A stretch of DNA of 64,000 nucleotides, taken from NCBI GenBank assembly GCA_021464245.1, contig JADCRB010000038.1:2286110-2350109 (forward strand). Direction: 5' to 3'. The notes under the pieces were generated by a model. The model did not search any database and was not told the origin of the DNA. It was given only the letters and a program-made list of their open reading frames with translations. Origin of the DNA: Carallia brachiata (taxonomy: Eukaryota > Streptophyta > Magnoliopsida > Malpighiales > Rhizophoraceae). Of this stretch, positions 62,480 to 64,000 are shown piece after piece; position 1 is the first letter of the stretch; the number at the start of each line of letters is the position of its first letter. The position numbers and the translations under genes are program-made.

Positions 62480-62617
62480 ATGGCTGAGGTCATCTCCTGC
62501 AGGCTACGCTCTGCAAGTGAGGGAGATGATCCAAAGAAGCCAAGTCCAAAAATTTTACCTATCAAAGCTGAAAATTCAATAGCAACGGGAGACCTTTCTT
62601 CTCAGAAGACTTCGTAG
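62480..62617 (+). CDS. Possible 45-codon small open frame
   Basis: The ATG at 62480 (context CCCCATGGC) opens 45 codons of hydrophilic sequence rich in Lys, Ser and Pro (MAEVISCRLRS, then DDPKKPSPKI), ending in TAG at 62615. Composition is more gene-like than the surroundings. It could be a small protein, a relic exon of a duplicated gene, or chance. No family was recognised. Confidence 0.2.
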   Translation: MAEVISCRLRSASEGDDPKKPSPKILPIKAENSIATGDLSSQKTS

Positions 62618-63016
62618 GATTCCTCACTATGTTGCATGGATACGCCATTTTAATTGGAGGGCAGGCACATGCTGGACACAATATAGATACATATCCGACA
62701 CGTTAAAAATGTATCCAACAAAAAACAAAAATAAAAATAAAAATCGGACACAGTTCGGCCTTGTTTTGAACACACCAATAACATGTTTCCTACATTTCAT
62801 GAACAAGTTTTGAAAAAAAAAAAAAAAAAAAAGGGTCATGCGATTGGAAGTCCAGAAAACTGATACACAGCCATACTGTCCAATTTAATTTGTATGATGA
62901 GGTATGTAATTGCAATTTTAAGGAAAGGTTTATGAAAGAAGATATAATGTCGTTTTCGAGCACAATTCACAAATATCATTCTCTTGAATATAACTTAGAA
63001 AAATGCAGATAAAAGT

Positions 63017-63535
63017 TCAATCATTGAGGACTTCCTTTCCAGCTAAATCATCAAGGGTCAGATTCAGTGAATCAATGGAGCCTTTTTTAACTTCCTCCCC
63101 ACGAGCAGCTAAGAATTCCTCAACGCTTCCTGGTTCACCAAACCAACCTAAACGATCTGCAATCAGGTGTAGATTATTGCAGCCACTGCAGCGTGCCACC
63201 ACGACACCTTTATCATAAGATTCACGACACATTGTCTTGAGGGACCTTGTCTCACAGACCTTGCAAGTAAAGATCATGGCCGTATCATGCCTTGATGAAA
63301 TTTTCAATTTGGATGTGGCAGAAACCTTCAGAGCAACACTGCCGTTGCTGCTGATTTGCGAGGAAGTATTAACTGGGTCACTGGCAGGCTTCGAACAATC
63401 GGATTCATTAATTTCCGAATTCTTATTAGGCTGGGCCACTGGATTTGCTTCCGTCTGAAACCTTCTTCTACAGAAATCAGCTCTGGTGAAGATCAGACTT
63501 GAATGTGGAAGAAGCTGACTGGTGGGTTCTGACAT
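63017..63535 (-). CDS. DNL/Zim17-type zinc-ribbon protein (HSP70 escort family), probably 3' exon
   Basis: The open frame gives 172 residues. The C-terminal domain has the zinc ribbon CKVC at 91-94 and CSGC at 116-119, the DNL-family phrase NNLHLIADRLGWF just after it, and an EEFLAARGEEVKKGS stretch. Zim17/Tim15/HEP proteins keep organellar HSP70 soluble and folded, in mitochondria or plastids. The N-terminal ~85 residues are Ser/Asn-rich and variable, as in relatives. The ATG at 63535 is doubtful as a start, because no convincing targeting peptide follows it and the gene strand reads TGTCAG (a 3' splice acceptor) just inside it, after AT-rich sequence. The true exon probably begins at 63528, with the targeting-peptide exon further upstream, likely beyond the window. 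The zinc site is intact. Confidence 0.88.
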   Translation of the reverse strand: MSEPTSQLLPHSSLIFTRADFCRRRFQTEANPVAQPNKNSEINESDCSKPASDPVNTSSQISSNGSVALKVSATSKLKISSRHDTAMIFTCKVCETRSLKTMCRESYDKGVVVARCSGCNNLHLIADRLGWFGEPGSVEEFLAARGEEVKKGSIDSLNLTLDDLAGKEVLND

Positions 63536-64000
63536 TTTACATTAAGACATATATCCAGGCAAAAAGTAAATTCATAAATTTAACATCAACACATACATAC
63601 AAAGTAAAGAGCAACTAGCACCATAAAGGTGAGAAACACTTTATAACAAGCAAGTAGATATAGAATAAAAAGGATAGTGGGGGATGGATAATATTACTAG
63701 TTTCAAGTATAGTAAGCAATTGAAACTGAAACATGCGATGGTATGTTCCTAAAGGTTCAGGGAAATTCCAATTTCTTTTGACCTTTTCCTATGGTATGTT
63801 CCTTTCTCCCTAATCTCATCAGCTGCGGTTCTCTTGTTTCTACTGATAATTCTTCAATTCTTCGATTGAAACAAAACAGAGTGTTATAAGAAATTAACTA
63901 TTCAATACCAAGAAATAGCAAAAGTTTCCTTAAAAATGTACAGCCCAATACTGCTGAGTACCCGAAAAGGAAAAAAAAAAAACCAGGCTTAACAAATGCA
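63536..64000. other. Probable intron 1 or 5' region of the Zim17-type gene
   Basis: No upstream coding exon with a targeting peptide could be found on the minus strand before the window ends. Confidence 0.4.

Noticed and set aside
1..64000. CRISPR arrays, rRNA genes, intact tRNA genes
   Set aside because: No regularly spaced short repeats with unique spacers and no rRNA-like sequence were seen. tRNA-like boxes occur only in SINE-type contexts with poly(A) tails. The 63-bp array has no unique spacers.

Overview
The window is nuclear DNA of a flowering plant, most likely a eudicot. It is AT-rich, its genes have GT-AG introns, its protein families are plant-specific (arabinogalactan protein, GEM-like GRAM protein, ZF-HD homeobox), and it carries LINE, SINE, LTR and MITE debris plus a decayed plant pararetrovirus. 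I cannot name the species. Gene density is low: five protein-coding loci in 64 kb, the rest intergenic or transposon-derived.

Genes. (1) 1833-2291, minus: a classical arabinogalactan protein with signal peptide and GPI-type tail. (2) 30391-32946, plus: a four-exon GEM-like/GRAM-domain gene whose last exon appears to lack one base, which shifts the frame and removes the conserved C-terminus. (3) 53747-54601, plus: an intronless zinc-finger homeodomain (ZF-HD) transcription factor. (4) 58213-59085, minus: a three-exon gene for a charged 213-residue protein of unknown function; its exon structure is my inference. (5) 63017-63535, minus: a DNL/Zim17-type zinc-ribbon protein (organellar HSP70 escort family), whose targeting-peptide exon probably lies beyond the right edge. 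These genes are unrelated and there is no operon-like organisation.

Repeats by region. 5.5-12 kb: a degraded inverted-ended element, an ~800-bp CT-rich tract, the end of an LTR plus primer-binding site, a LINE-type 3' tail, and a 0.87-kb poly(A) retroposon bounded by an 11-bp target-site duplication. 14.5-16.6 kb: a Tourist-like MITE, a poly(A) retroposon and a hairpin. 19-26 kb: a duplicated dispersed repeat, an inverted second copy of the LTR end, a 3.6-kb zone of three tandem arrays with different periods, then nested retroposons. 27.3-28.3 and 39.9-40.5 kb: long inverted-repeat elements. 42.4-43.6 kb: a 1.1-kb poly(A) retroposon with a 13-bp target-site duplication, the best-preserved member of a family also found at 15.4-16.4 and 24.6-26.1 kb. 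44.9-48.3 kb: an inactivated caulimovirid fragment with coat-protein and protease regions. 48.7-49.3 kb: a 325-bp tandem duplication. 50.1-51.6 kb: a 5'-truncated LINE. 57-62 kb: SINE-like elements and a second Tourist-like MITE.

The most novel-looking signals are the internally compact poly(A) retroposon family, which has target-site duplications and an Ala/Val/Thr-rich middle segment, and the three-tier tandem array next to the LTR end.
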